From Clostridium sp. OF09-36 (GTDB lineage: Bacteria; Bacillota; Clostridia; Lachnospirales; Lachnospiraceae), in assembly GCF_003481985.1 (NCBI RefSeq), contig NZ_QUMD01000016.1:7311-71310 (forward strand): a stretch of DNA of 64,000 nucleotides, in the 5' to 3' direction. Position 1 is the first letter of the stretch, and every line of letters starts with the position of its first letter. Under the pieces are notes generated by a model that was not told the DNA's origin, searched no databases, and worked only from the letters and a program-made list of their open reading frames with translations. Positions 1 through 9,696 of the stretch are shown piece by piece. The translations under genes were made by a program, and so were the position numbers.

Positions 1-577
1 CGATCCACGGGATTCCGCCTACTACATCGGCACCAAGATCCATAGCCTGTTTGATCAGTTCTTTTGCTCCCGGCTCTCTGGCAACACCATCCTGCGGAAA
101 TGCAACGACCTGAATATCCAGGCGGTCCTTATATTCCTCTCTTCCACGGATAACACCTTTTACGCCTTCCAGTCTGGCTTTGCTGTCCACATCTGCAAAT
201 GCGCGGATATGGGTATTGCCGTATTTCACAGCAAGATCGCATGCCTTACGGACATTCTCAATGATCCACTTTTCATCATAGCATGCCTTGAAATCTGCTG
301 CTCTCTCGATGGAAGTCATAGCACCGCCCATGTTATTGTCGTTGTACTCTTTTAATGCAGCCTGTCCGGCCATTTCCAGAGTATAAACCTTACACAGATG
401 AAGGTGTCCGTTTACAAAGGACTCGGTTACCAGGTTTCCTTTTGCATCGATAACCTGCTTTGCCTCGCCCTCTACTGCAGACGCGATTGCCGTGATCTTT
501 CCGTTCTCAATTCCGATCTCAACTAGTTCTTTTCCGGTATTTCTTGTTTTTGCGTTCGTAATCTTAATATCCAGCAT
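1..577 (-). CDS. Amidohydrolase, cytosine-deaminase-like (5' part, runs off window)
   Basis: The first about 192 codons of a metal-dependent amidohydrolase; the rest lies beyond the left edge. The N-terminal beta-sandwich (residues 1-45) is followed by a metal-binding motif of the H-x-H type (NGHLHLCK), which resembles the HLHLDK motif of the CodA/cytosine-deaminase branch. The start is set by GGAGG about 7 nt before an ATG. It is the last visible gene of the operon that begins with allH, 39 bp downstream of another deaminase-like amidohydrolase. Two amidohydrolases behind an oxamate-carbamoyltransferase-type module suggest deamination or ring opening of a purine, pyrimidine or related heterocycle. 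The substrate cannot be read from the sequence. Confidence 0.8.
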   Translation of the reverse strand, partial: MLDIKITNAKTRNTGKELVEIGIENGKITAIASAVEGEAKQVIDAKGNLVTESFVNGHLHLCKVYTLEMAGQAALKEYNDNNMGGAMTSIERAADFKACYDEKWIIENVRKACDLAVKYGNTHIRAFADVDSKARLEGVKGVIRGREEYKDRLDIQVVAFPQDGVAREPGAKELIKQAMDLGADVVGGIPWI

Positions 578-616
578 ATGTAAACCTCCATTATTTTACA
601 TGATTCAACATTTTTG

Positions 617-2022
617 CTAACCAATATCCTCTTTCAGACTTTCAATCCTTGCGGATGCCCTGGTGAGAAGATCTTTTCCTACCTGGTTTACGTAGTCACG
701 CTTCTCCTCTTCGCTTACCTTTGTAAGTTTTCCAGAAGATACTACTAATTCCCCATTTACTACTACATTTTTAACAAGACGAGGATCGCCGCTCTCTACA
801 ATGCATGCCACCGGATCATAGCATCCGCCTGCATAAGTCAGCTGATTCCAGTCCATCTGGCGAAATCTGCTGCCATTCCAGGTGCCAGATAACCGATGTC
901 ATCCCGTCCAAGAACTTTTGCTCCGCCTGCCGTTGCCATATACAGATAATCATCCGGTGTTGCCGCCTTATCACCCCAGGTAAGACGATTTAACAGATAT
1001 GCGCACCGGATTTCCTCCAGCATATTCGATGAATTGCTGCTGGCAGCTCCATCTACACCAAGACCAATTCTTGTGAGACCGTGTTCCAGATAAGAAGGCA
1101 CCGGACATGCACCGGAACTTAAAAGCATATTAGAGATCGGGCAATGTGCCACTCCGGTTCCGGTCTCTGCCATCTGTGCGATTTCTTCTTCATTCAAATG
1201 AATGCAGTGGGCAAAATAAAACCGTTTGCCAAGCAAACGGTGCCGTTTAAACCACTCAAATGGCCGGCAACCCCAAGTCTTCAGCGTATATTCCACCTCA
1301 TGCTGGCTCTCTGCCAGATGACCGTGAACCATAATGTCATACTCTTCTGCCAGATCTACTACAGCTTCAATGATATCTTCCGTTTCATACTGGGCAATGC
1401 TCGGAGCGATGCCAACCTGGCACATGGAAAAACGGGACCGGTCATGATATTTTTTCACCAGTCTGATCGTGTCTTCCACAACACTCTCTTTTGTATCCAC
1501 AACTTCTGGCGGTACAATACTGCTAGGTACAGAGTGGAATCCTCTGGTCGGATGGAAACGGATTCCAATTTCTGCCGCGGCCTCAATTTCCGCGTCAACC
1601 AGATATTTTACTCCCACAGGATGCGGATACCAAAGATCATTGGATGTCGTACATCCAGTTTTAAGCATATCTCCCAGACCAGAATAAACACCAGCACGAG
1701 CCACATCCGTATTCAGATCTTTATAGATCTCATACATAACAGTCAGCCACGGTTCCAGCTTCAGTCCTCTTGTTGCCTGGATATTGCGGATCAGAGACTG
1801 CCATGTATGATGATGCACATTTACAAAACCCGGAAGAATCACCGTGCCTTCTGCCTCTACCACATGGTCAATCTTTAATGTTCCTTCATATTTTTTCTCC
1901 AGATCCGTTCCTACATCCAGAATTTCTTTTCCTGAAATCAGCAGATCACCATGACGGATTTTCTCTCTTTTCTCGTTCATGGTAATGATCCAGTCAGCAT
2001 TTTTATATAGCGTTGTCCCCAT
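617..2022 (-). CDS. Amidohydrolase, Atz/Trz / 8-oxoguanine deaminase-like; apparent -1 frameshift
   Basis: A zinc or iron amidohydrolase of the chlorohydrolase/SsnA/8-oxoguanine deaminase group, expected to deaminate an aminated heterocycle in the cytoplasm. Visible motifs: N-V-H-H-H at the first metal site, HGHLAE in the middle, FAHCIHL, and GLGVDGAASSNS near the distal metal aspartate. The start chosen follows GGAGGAG, giving MGTTLYKNADW. The frame breaks near position 858: after GMAADFA it stops, but the next frame continues with MDWNQLTYAGG and a normal family C-terminus. One lost base, probably an A, restores 468 residues. It lies between the cyclase-family gene and the partial amidohydrolase. 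The family assignment is good; the substrate is inferred. Confidence 0.82.
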
Positions 2023-2089
2023 ACAGACTCCTCCTTTTCGTTCAGAGGGTTCCCCCACGAAACCCTCTGAACCGGCCTGTTACTGTTCT

Positions 2090-2890
2090 TTATACATCCT
2101 CGAAACCATCGAATGCCACGATACGGCTGATGCAGCTTTCTCCATCCTGGAACTTCCACGGGAAGCATCCGATTACAACACGCTTGTTGGACAACTTATC
2201 GATCTCACCTCCCATGCACTCTGCATGGATTGCCTCATACGGCTGGCCAAACAACTCTAAATGCATTGCCTGGTAATGCTCCGGCCACGGATAAATCTCA
2301 TTTAAGGATTTGCCATATTTCTTGCGGAAAATAGCGTCGCACTTTTCAGCCTCCATCGGCTCCCAGTCACGGATCTTAGTATTCATCGGATGATCTGCGG
2401 AACCGCAGTCAACTCCCAGCCATTTAATCTTCTTTTCACGTACCCACTTGATAAAATCAAGAGACGGACCCGGGTGACGCAGCATATAGCGGCGCTCATC
2501 TGCCTCCGGCTGGTCAAATCCATACTTATGATAACCAGTGTTGATGATCAGGATATCTCCCTCACGTACCTCAACGCGCTTCTCGATATCTTCCGGGGTA
2601 TAGATGCCGAAATCCTCTGCCATATCAGACAAATCAACTACAACACCCGGTGCACACAGCTTGGTTAATTCCAGAGCTGCAATATCTCTTCCTGCGGTGT
2701 CGAAATGACGCGGGCCATCCAGATGGGTTCCTACATGATTGGAATGGGTCACAAGCTGTCCGTTTGCTCCATTCGGTGCCAGACGCTTGAAATACTTCAC
2801 CTGAAGCGGCTCATAGGTTGGCCACGGCGGAGTACTGATTCCAATCGGAATACTTAAATCGTAGATTTTGATGTCAGACCACTTACTCAT
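2090..2890 (-). CDS. Cyclase-family hydrolase (kynurenine formamidase/isatin hydrolase fold)
   Basis: 266 residues with the cyclase-family hallmarks HSNHVGTHLDGPRHF (a metal-binding H-x-G-T-H-x-D-x-P-x-H motif, residues about 48-62) and a later VDCGSADHP. Members hydrolyse cyclic or acyl amides such as N-formylkynurenine or isatin using a divalent metal. The N-terminus IYDLSIPI is typical and the start follows AGGAGG. It sits between allG and the amidohydrolases in one operon. This suggests that it opens a ring or removes an acyl group to yield the ureido or oxamate-like substrate of the AllFGH complex. That role is inference from context. Confidence 0.85.
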   Translation of the reverse strand: MSKWSDIKIYDLSIPIGISTPPWPTYEPLQVKYFKRLAPNGANGQLVTHSNHVGTHLDGPRHFDTAGRDIAALELTKLCAPGVVVDLSDMAEDFGIYTPEDIEKRVEVREGDILIINTGYHKYGFDQPEADERRYMLRHPGPSLDFIKWVREKKIKWLGVDCGSADHPMNTKIRDWEPMEAEKCDAIFRKKYGKSLNEIYPWPEHYQAMHLELFGQPYEAIHAECMGGEIDKLSNKRVVIGCFPWKFQDGESCISRIVAFDGFEDV

Positions 2891-2929
2891 AATTATAAAT
2901 CCTCCTTAATATATAAATATTTTTATTAT

Positions 2930-4357
2930 CTAGTTTGTCCATGCTTTTGCGCATGCTTCGATGGCTTTTGTAAAACAGCCTTCCGGCGGATTTACAAGAC
3001 CTGCTCCAATCTGTCCAACGCCGTAATCCTTGTGAGCAATACCAGTATTGATGATCGGGCGGATTCCAGTCTCCAAAACCTTTACAATGTCGATTCCAGT
3101 TGCGCTACCTCTGAAGTCCAGTACCGGAATTTTATAGGCATTTCCTTCCCCTTCTGTAATCTCGTACATCTGAGAAGAGTAGTTGATCGCATCCTGAACC
3201 TGGCCTCCTACAAACTGTACGATAGCTGGTGAAGCTGCCATACAGAATCCGCCAATTCCGGTTGTTTCTGTAATACAGCTATCTCCGATATCCGGATTTG
3301 CGTCCGCTTCGGAATATCCCGGGAAATAAAGACCGCGGATATATTCGGACGGTGCCGTAAACCACTGGTCTGCGCCAAGTCCGGAAATCCGGATGCCAAA
3401 TTCCACACCATTTCTGCACATGGTAGAAACAATGGTGCTGTACGGAATTCCCAGAGTCGGATCCATCGTAGCTTTACAGGACGGCATAGACAGATTCAGA
3501 AATGCATGGTCATTTCCATTGATAAATGCAATTGCCTCCTGCTGCTGCTCCAGCGGAAAATGGGTCTTGTAAACATCCGAAAGGATCTCACGGATAAACA
3601 AGGACGTGCCAGCCTTATTTCTGTTGTGCCCCTCGTCTCCCATCTGCAGAGCCTGCGCAATCATAACTTTCATATCGATCTCGCCATGGATTTCCAGTGC
3701 TTCTTTCAGTACCGGATAATAAACCTTTTCCATCTTTCTCAGGCGGTCAAATACCTCTTCATCACAAGCTCCAAACCGCAGTACCTTTCCAAGTCCTTCG
3801 TTCATAGTGCAGTACGCATCATTTCCGAAAGTTTTGTTTACCACATGCCATACCGGCATAGAATAAGTAACAATACCAGCCATCGGACCTACTGCATTGT
3901 GATGATGGCAGGAATCAAAGGTAATCTTTCCGCTTCCGGCCAGCTCTTCCGCTTCCTTCATATCCTTTGCCAGTCCCTCATAGATCAGGCCGCCCATAAC
4001 AGCGCCTTTCATAGGACCGCACATGTCCTCCCACTTCACTGGCGGGCCAGCATGAAGGATCGTCGTTTTGGTCATGCCAGGAATTGCTTCTCCGGCAGTT
4101 GACATTCCTACCAGCGCCGGCTGAGCCGCAAGGATTCTGCGAAGTGCCTCCTTGTTTGCGGCTGCGATCTTCTCTGCCAGATTCGGATCCTTTAACTGTT
4201 TTAAATAACCGGCAATCTTTTTATCTCCGCCAGCCACCGGTTTCCACGCAACATGGACCGATTTGACATTCTGCTTTTTCAGGTCCTGATAAAAAGACTC
4301 AATACCGAAATTGACTACGCATAATTCTTTCTCAAATAACTCATTTACCTTGCTCAT
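2930..4357 (-). CDS. allG: AllG-like subunit of oxamate carbamoyltransferase (DUF1116/YlbE)
   Basis: 475 residues matching the DUF1116 family (E. coli YlbE, renamed AllG). Recognisable segments are HAGPPVKWEDMCGPMKGA and NDHAFLNLSMPSCKATMD, and the length fits the family. In E. coli AllF, AllG and AllH together form oxamate transcarbamylase, the last step of anaerobic allantoin breakdown, making carbamoyl phosphate for ATP synthesis. Here it follows allF by 15 bp and precedes the cyclase-family gene. All three partners are present and adjacent, which supports a complex. No carbamate kinase gene is visible in the window. Confidence 0.88.
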   Translation of the reverse strand: MSKVNELFEKELCVVNFGIESFYQDLKKQNVKSVHVAWKPVAGGDKKIAGYLKQLKDPNLAEKIAAANKEALRRILAAQPALVGMSTAGEAIPGMTKTTILHAGPPVKWEDMCGPMKGAVMGGLIYEGLAKDMKEAEELAGSGKITFDSCHHHNAVGPMAGIVTYSMPVWHVVNKTFGNDAYCTMNEGLGKVLRFGACDEEVFDRLRKMEKVYYPVLKEALEIHGEIDMKVMIAQALQMGDEGHNRNKAGTSLFIREILSDVYKTHFPLEQQQEAIAFINGNDHAFLNLSMPSCKATMDPTLGIPYSTIVSTMCRNGVEFGIRISGLGADQWFTAPSEYIRGLYFPGYSEADANPDIGDSCITETTGIGGFCMAASPAIVQFVGGQVQDAINYSSQMYEITEGEGNAYKIPVLDFRGSATGIDIVKVLETGIRPIINTGIAHKDYGVGQIGAGLVNPPEGCFTKAIEACAKAWTN

Positions 4358-4372
4358 GTTCTTCCTCCTCCC

Positions 4373-5928
4373 CTACAGATTTTTCGTGATCAGTTCTACA
4401 AATCTCGCTGCCTGTGCATTGGACGGAAGTACAATTGCCCCTGCTCCTGCCAGTTGGAGAGATGTTGCTGTACGGTTTTGCGGATCACCCTCTGTGCCGC
4501 ATACAGTAGCTACCACAGACAGGTAACGGCCTTCTTTTGCTGCCAGTTCCTTTGCCTTCCGAATCGCATCGGATAAATCCTTTGCCGGATCCTCGTGGGA
4601 ACCATAGCCAATCACACAGTCTACCAGGATCACAGCGGTTTCCGGATCCTTTGCCTCCTCGACCACACGCTCTGCTCTAAGGGATGGATCAATCATCGGA
4701 TGCGGACGGCCAACAGTAAACTCATCATCTCCGAAATCCAGGAAAGTATTTTCCCGTGACTTTCCATTTCTTGCGTTTTCCAGTTTATCTTCCGCTTTCA
4801 GCGGGATATTGGAATAAATATGTCCCATACTTCCGATCAGAAGTTTCATTGCCTCATCGCAAATGGTTCCGCCGGTATAAAGGCTCTCACATATTTCTGC
4901 CCCTGGATCATGCCGGCTCTTTCCTCTGCGGCCAGCGCTTCCGCTTTCTCAAGGCCCATGGTGAAATCTTCAAAATCCGATACGGCCTCTCCTTTTGCCA
5001 GTGCCACTGCCTTATGCGCTGCATCTTCCAGGGATACTGCTGCATATAATCCGGTTTTTTTAATTTTCTCTGCGTCACCACCAATGAAGCAGACTACAAC
5101 CGGCTTACCAGCATTAGCAGCAATCTTTAAAATCTGATCCTCCACATCCTTTGCCGGCGGTTTAGACACCAGCACAATAATCTCTGTCTTCGGATCTTCA
5201 ATCAGTGCGTTCAGGCACTGCTTCATCATGATTCCGCCAATCTCACTCTTTAAATCTCTTCCACCAGTTCCGAGGAGCTGGGAAACACCTTCACCAAGCT
5301 GGTCGATAATAGTGGAAACTTCCTGCGCACCGGTTCCGGATGCACACACAAGACCGATTTTTCCAGGCTTAATCACATTTGCAAATGCAAGCGGTACATG
5401 ATTGATAACTGCGGTTCCGCAATCTGGACCCATCATCAGGAGTTCTTTGGATACTGCGTACTCTTTCAGTGCTTTTTCTTCCTCGATGGTGACATTATCA
5501 CTGAACAGCATAACGTTGATGTCACGATCCAGGCAGTCTTTTGCAACATCTGCCGCAAAACGTCCCGGAACTGAAATCACTGCCATGTTCAGATTTTTTT
5601 CCACTTTTATGGCTCCATCCAGAGTCGGCGGGAAATACTCTGCCTTGCTTTTTTCTGCTTTCTTGTTCAGCAGTTCATCTACCTTTTCCACTACTTTTTT
5701 GAAGCAGTTCTCGTCATCACAATCCGCTGCCACAAAAAAGTCATTTGCGGTTACATCCTCAAAGCCGTCTGCATCTAAGCCAAGATTTCCCGCAATCTCA
5801 CGGTTCAGATCCGTTCCCATGCCTACCAGTGCTTCAGAAACACCTGACAGATTTTTTACATCTTTCGAGATGATCATCAGGGTTACTGAATCGTAATAGG
5901 TGTTTTTTCTGATTTCAAGCTTTACCAC
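4373..5928 (-). CDS. allF: AllF/FdrA acyl-CoA-synthetase-like subunit; apparent -1 frameshift
   Basis: FdrA-family protein related to the succinyl-CoA synthetase alpha chain, and a subunit of oxamate transcarbamylase in E. coli (AllF). The N-terminal about 345 residues include GTGAQEVSTIIDQLGEG and LGTGGRDL. The C-terminal domain starts at the family motif YTGGTICDEA, followed by GHIYSNIPL. The motif lies in the +1 frame: near position 4886 one base, probably an A, is missing, so two overlapping reading frames result (4846-5928 and 4373-4849). Restored length is 518 residues. The start is a GTG with GGGAGG 8 nt upstream, overlapping the end of allH. I read the break as sequencing error because the conserved motif is intact. 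Confidence 0.87.
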
Positions 5929-6787
5929 ATCTGTTTCCTCCCATCTTATTGCTATCGATAACTCCATAATACATGCCGGTCAGGAAATCACATCCTGAGC
6001 TGCTTCCGAAACAGGCAACACGTTTCAGCGCTGTGCGAATCTGTTCTGTGTCGCAGTTTGCAAATCCTTCCAGAAGACCAAGAACATCCTCTGAAAACAT
6101 TCCTTCGCCCGCATGTTTCAACAAAGATCCACTGACATCGTTTGTTCTGGATGCCGCTGCACCGGTGACTGTTTCCGCAAACCCTTCCCAGGGATAATTC
6201 TCTGGCCACGATACTATATAGCCACAGAGAAAATCATCGGAAGAAGGTGTCAGGCCCGGCCCTCCTCCAGCCAGCTGCCCTGCCGCATACACCGCTGTTT
6301 CCCGTTCCCCATTCTGCACTGCTTCTCGAAAGGCTTCGATCCTCGATGCAAGAAAAGCGGAAAACACATCCTCTGTTCTTCCTTCAATTAACCCATGAAT
6401 TCCTTTTTCCTCCTGATGTGAAAGAAAACTTCGGATGAAATTGGCTGCTACCGGATTCAGGATCTCACTCTGCCTTTTCTTCAGATTCAGAATCTCAAAC
6501 GTTTCAAACTCAAACACCTGATAAGTTCCAATCCAGAGCCCCTGCAGATTTAACCGCATTTCTGTTCCCCTGGAACGTACCAGTTCTTTCACAAACATGA
6601 AATCACCGCTCCAGTCGAGATTTAGGGAAAAAGGCTGAAGGCTCTTTTCTTTTGCAAGAAAGGTAACCAGGCCGTTTTCATATGCCATATTCATGGCTCT
6701 GTGAAAACAGGAATGTAAAGTTCCTTCCAGTGTCTGTTCCGACAGCGCTTCGTATAAGCGGCTGCAGATCCGAACCCGCACCTTCAT
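5915..6787 (-). CDS. allH: AllH-like subunit (DUF2877/YlbF)
   Basis: 290-residue DUF2877 protein, counterpart of E. coli YlbF/AllH, the third subunit of oxamate transcarbamylase. The family signature GGGPGLTPSSDDFLCGY is present at about residues 173-189, with GSSSGCDFLTGMYYG near the C-terminus. It is the first gene of the operon and overlaps the allF start by 14 nt, suggesting translational coupling. A GGGAGGAG ribosome-binding site precedes the ATG. A palindrome in the upstream leader (6811-6827) and a divergent PucR regulator point to pathway-specific control. Confidence 0.86.
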   Translation of the reverse strand: MKVRVRICSRLYEALSEQTLEGTLHSCFHRAMNMAYENGLVTFLAKEKSLQPFSLNLDWSGDFMFVKELVRSRGTEMRLNLQGLWIGTYQVFEFETFEILNLKKRQSEILNPVAANFIRSFLSHQEEKGIHGLIEGRTEDVFSAFLASRIEAFREAVQNGERETAVYAAGQLAGGGPGLTPSSDDFLCGYIVSWPENYPWEGFAETVTGAAASRTNDVSGSLLKHAGEGMFSEDVLGLLEGFANCDTEQIRTALKRVACFGSSSGCDFLTGMYYGVIDSNKMGGNRCGKA

Positions 6788-6810
6788 TTTCCACTCCTCC
6801 CTTCTCCGTC

Positions 6811-6827
6811 TTGTGAACTCTTCACAA
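6811..6827. promoter_or_regulatory. Palindrome TTGTGAA-CTC-TTCACAA, likely operator
   Basis: Perfect 7-3-7 inverted repeat 24 nt before the allH start codon. A single half-site TTCACAA recurs at 6908-6914 inside the -35/-10 spacer of the pucR-like promoter. The arrangement fits one regulator acting on both divergent units, most simply the PucR-type protein itself. Confidence 0.5.
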
Positions 6828-6900
6828 TATTTTTTGTTTGCTTTGTTTTTTATCTTTGTTATGTTTCATATTATAATCACTAATTTTGTCATTTTCTATG

Positions 6901-6929
6901 TTGACTGTTCACAATAAACTTCTTATACT
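6901..6929 (+). promoter_or_regulatory. Promoter of the pucR-like gene
   Basis: TTGACT, 17-nt spacer, TATACT: a good sigma-A promoter about 40 nt before the start codon, with the half-site TTCACAA in its spacer. Confidence 0.6.
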
Positions 6930-6967
6930 TTTGGTAAGCGTTTCAATTTTGAATGGAGGAAGCCCAG

Positions 6968-8506
6968 ATGAACTACTATATTGAAGAAGCCTATTACCCA
7001 ACCGTAAAGGAGCTTTTAAAACTCCCTATTTTTTCGACCAGCTATCTTGCTGCCGGTGAAAGTGGGTTAAACCGCACTGTTTCCGGCATTAACTTAAGCG
7101 ACAACCCTGATTACGGACAGTGGATTTCCCCGGGTGAACTGATGATATCCACCTGTTTTTCTGTCTATCAGGACCCTGATGCCATGAATGCCTATATTCC
7201 TACTTTAGTGCAAAACCAGATGGCCGCATTCTGCATCAAACCTTCACAATACCTCGACAACGTTGTTCCCCCCATTATGATCCAACAAGCCAATGAAGCT
7301 GGCTTTCCGCTCATTGTACTTCCGCCCGACATGCAGTTTTCCCGTATTACCCAGGTACTTTCCGACGAACTGACCCGTCGCCGGACTGCGCTTTTGCGAA
7401 ATACCCTTTCTGTAAACCAGATGCTGACCCAGACCATCACCGAGGGAGCCAATCTAGATGAGATTGCTTTCATGATTTCCCAGCTTACCGGCGGCAGTAT
7501 CCTCATTGTAGACAGCGTCAACAACCGCCACAGTATCTTTCTTAAGGAAGAAGACCGCAGCGATTTTAAGGCAGACTCCGAATCTCAGATGATCAATACA
7601 CTTATCCAGCGCTCCCAGGCGCACGATCTGACATTAGGGGACCACTCCTACGGCTGCCTTTATATCTGCAACCCGACCCAGTCTCCGGCGCTTCCCCCGG
7701 AGCTTTTATCGCAGGTTCTCACCGCCATTCCACTGGAAATCACGCGGGAACAAAGTGTCCGGGAACAGGGAGATTCTCTTTTCACCAGTTTTCTACTCCA
7801 TCTTCTATCAGACCCTATCGTAGACCATCAGCTTGAACAAACCCGCGCCGATGAATTTAAGCTCACACTCGCTGACAACCACCTAATTCTGCGTTTAAAA
7901 ACACAGATTCAGGATGAAAAAAATCAATATAAAAAAAATTTTCAGCACACACTCCTTATGGGCAATATCCGTTCTGTTTTTTCAAGGTTGGGACTGGACG
8001 TACGGATTGTCCCTACTTCCGATGATTACCTGATCCTGCTGAACGCCCCTGCATCCAGTTCTGATCTGGAACATTTATCACACCATATTCCAAAGCTGAT
8101 CACATCACTTGCCCAGGAATATCCTGATCTTCATATTTCTGCCGGCTGTGGCCGCCCTCACCCGGGTATCCGCGGAATCGTCCAGAGCGATACTGAAGCC
8201 CGCACCGCACTGCGCACTGCGCTGCTGAACCAACAGACTGTTCTTGATTTTGAAAATCTCGGTCTGTTACGTCTTTTGTACGCTGCGGACCCAGAAAAAG
8301 AAACCAGCCTATTCGTCCAGGAACTGCTTGGTCCGCTGATTGAAACCGATTACCAGAAACACACAGATCTCTTAAAGACTCTGGATTATTATTTTGAATA
8401 TGCCGGAAATGTAAAAAGAATCTCAGAAGAAATGTTTACGCATTACAATACCATTGCGTACCGCATCAAGAGTATCCAGGAAATTACAAAAAAAAGACCT
8501 CCATAA
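6968..8506 (+). CDS. PucR-family transcriptional regulator
   Basis: 512 residues with an N-terminal PucR/purine-catabolism regulator domain (about 10-125, with LNRTVSGINLSDNPDYGQWISPGEL), a middle GGDEF-like/CdaR region (about 280-400), and a C-terminal PucR-type helix-turn-helix (DYYFEYAGNVKRISEEMFTH and following). The ATG at 6968 is preferred over one at 6953 because GGAGGA lies 7 nt before it and would overlap the earlier start. It is transcribed divergently from the allH-allF-allG operon and is its likely regulator, responding to a purine or ureide metabolite. Proteins of this family usually activate nitrogen-source catabolism genes. Confidence 0.88.
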   Translation: MNYYIEEAYYPTVKELLKLPIFSTSYLAAGESGLNRTVSGINLSDNPDYGQWISPGELMISTCFSVYQDPDAMNAYIPTLVQNQMAAFCIKPSQYLDNVVPPIMIQQANEAGFPLIVLPPDMQFSRITQVLSDELTRRRTALLRNTLSVNQMLTQTITEGANLDEIAFMISQLTGGSILIVDSVNNRHSIFLKEEDRSDFKADSESQMINTLIQRSQAHDLTLGDHSYGCLYICNPTQSPALPPELLSQVLTAIPLEITREQSVREQGDSLFTSFLLHLLSDPIVDHQLEQTRADEFKLTLADNHLILRLKTQIQDEKNQYKKNFQHTLLMGNIRSVFSRLGLDVRIVPTSDDYLILLNAPASSSDLEHLSHHIPKLITSLAQEYPDLHISAGCGRPHPGIRGIVQSDTEARTALRTALLNQQTVLDFENLGLLRLLYAADPEKETSLFVQELLGPLIETDYQKHTDLLKTLDYYFEYAGNVKRISEEMFTHYNTIAYRIKSIQEITKKRPP

Positions 8507-8532
8507 CAGGAATGATCATTTCCTGCTGGAGG
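8487..8532 (-). terminator. Rho-independent terminator of the nitroreductase gene
   Basis: On the minus strand a two-part stem (CCTCCA/TGGAGG outside, CAGGAA/TTCCTG inside) is followed by a T8-9 run. The hairpin overlaps the last codons and stop of the convergent pucR-like gene. Confidence 0.8.
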
Positions 8533-8566
8533 CCGCTGTCTATCTTTATAAATTTAAGGTCCGGTT

Positions 8567-9097
8567 TTAACGTACTTCTACGATATAACCTTCTTTGCGG
8601 GGAGCTGCTTTCGGCTCCTCGCCTTCCAGGTATCCAAGTGCCACTGCACCGACACCTCTTAAGTTTTCCGGAAGATTCCACTGTTTCAGAAGCTTCTTTC
8701 CTTCTTCACTGTCAAAAATTTCTTTTTCCCTGTGTACCCATACACTGGAAACATCACATGCTTTTGCTGCCAGCATCAGATAGCAAAGTACGTTTGTACC
8801 ATCTTCCACCCAAGTGCTCTTGCTGCCATCTGCCAGAACCAACGCAATAGCCGGTGCTCCATAGAACGGATCTGCATTCTCATCTCCCATGATCTTCGCG
8901 TTCAGATGCGCAATGTGATCTCGCATGGTTTTATCTGTAACTGCAATGATGACCGGTGACTGTCTCCCACCGCCTGTCGGTGCATAAGTTGCAGTCTCCA
9001 GAATCTCCTGCAATACATCTTCCGGGATCATAAGATCCTTTTTATAACTGCGCACAGAGCGTCTTTCCTTCATGATTTTCAACAGTTCCTGTTTCAT
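8567..9097 (-). CDS. Nitroreductase-family FMN protein
   Basis: 176 residues of the nitroreductase fold: ERRSVRSYKKD near the N-terminus (FMN phosphate-binding region), ATYAPTGGGRQSPVIIAV, and the C-terminal GVGAVALGYLEGEEP. It is expected to be an NAD(P)H-dependent flavin oxidoreductase; substrates of this family cannot be predicted from sequence. The start MKQELLKIMKERRSVR fits the family, while the longer frame upstream has no support. Monocistronic, with its own strong terminator. Confidence 0.85.
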   Translation of the reverse strand: MKQELLKIMKERRSVRSYKKDLMIPEDVLQEILETATYAPTGGGRQSPVIIAVTDKTMRDHIAHLNAKIMGDENADPFYGAPAIALVLADGSKSTWVEDGTNVLCYLMLAAKACDVSSVWVHREKEIFDSEEGKKLLKQWNLPENLRGVGAVALGYLEGEEPKAAPRKEGYIVEVR

Positions 9098-9131
9098 GAT
9101 CCTCATCCTCTCTTTGGGTTTTCTTTTAAGT

Positions 9132-9420
9132 TCATTGTAACAAATAAACTTTACAAATGTTCCCAAAAGAAAGGCTTTGAAATTGTGAAGTTTTATTTTC
9201 CGGTCCCAATCCACTTTCCCATTCATCCAGCGCGGCTTTCTCGTACTCGTCCAGTTCCTGTTTCCGCTCCGTCTGCCATGTCATCTCCTTCACCACCAGG
9301 CGGGCATCTGCTGCCATGTAAGGACAGTGCAGCACCTGTCCGGAACCGACACTGTTGTTTTCCGGCCAGTATGCTTGATGTGTTCCATGCGGCAGGGCTC
9401 ATAGCCTCAGGCAACCGCAA
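9132..9420 (-). other. Possible degraded small gene, unidentified
   Basis: Between the nitroreductase and ferredoxin genes two overlapping minus-strand frames (9132-9335 and 9223-9420 and beyond) have protein-like composition, including an acidic/basic helical stretch TERKQELDEYEKAALDEW. Neither has a convincing ribosome-binding site and joining them needs a frameshift. I recognise no family. It may be a pseudogene or chance. Confidence 0.2.
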
Positions 9421-9477
9421 AGAATTCCAATTTGCTTTTTCTGCTAACTTCCAGCCCTGCTTCCGTTCATTTTCTCA

Positions 9478-9696
9478 CTACTGATCCGCTTCGCTTCCCT
9501 TGGCCACCGCCCCGATCGGACAGATCTCATAACAGATTCCGCAGCCATCGCAAAAACGTAAATCGATCCGGTAATGTCCCTGACGCGGCACCAGCGCATG
9601 AAGTTGGCATTTCTGAGCGCATCGCCCGCAGCGGGTACAGCTGTCCAGGATATAATATACTGCTTTTTCCTTGTGGGATTCCATTTCGTTTGTCAT
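9478..9696 (-). CDS. Small 2x[4Fe-4S] ferredoxin
   Basis: 72 residues with two cluster motifs: CTRCGRCAQKC (CxxCxxCxxxC, residues about 16-26) and CDGCGICYEICP. It is a soluble electron carrier; the partner is unknown. The ATG overlaps the stop of the AI-2E-type transporter gene (ATGA), so the two are translationally coupled and in one transcript with the P-type ATPase. A ferredoxin at the end of a metal-transport operon is unusual. Confidence 0.85.
   Translation of the reverse strand: MTNEMESHKEKAVYYILDSCTRCGRCAQKCQLHALVPRQGHYRIDLRFCDGCGICYEICPIGAVAKGSEADQ

Noticed and set aside
4373..5928. Natural split of FdrA into two subunits with an ATGA overlap
   Set aside because: The conserved YTGGTICDEA motif is in the +1 frame before the apparent second start, so the split would destroy a conserved element. 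A one-base loss explains it better.
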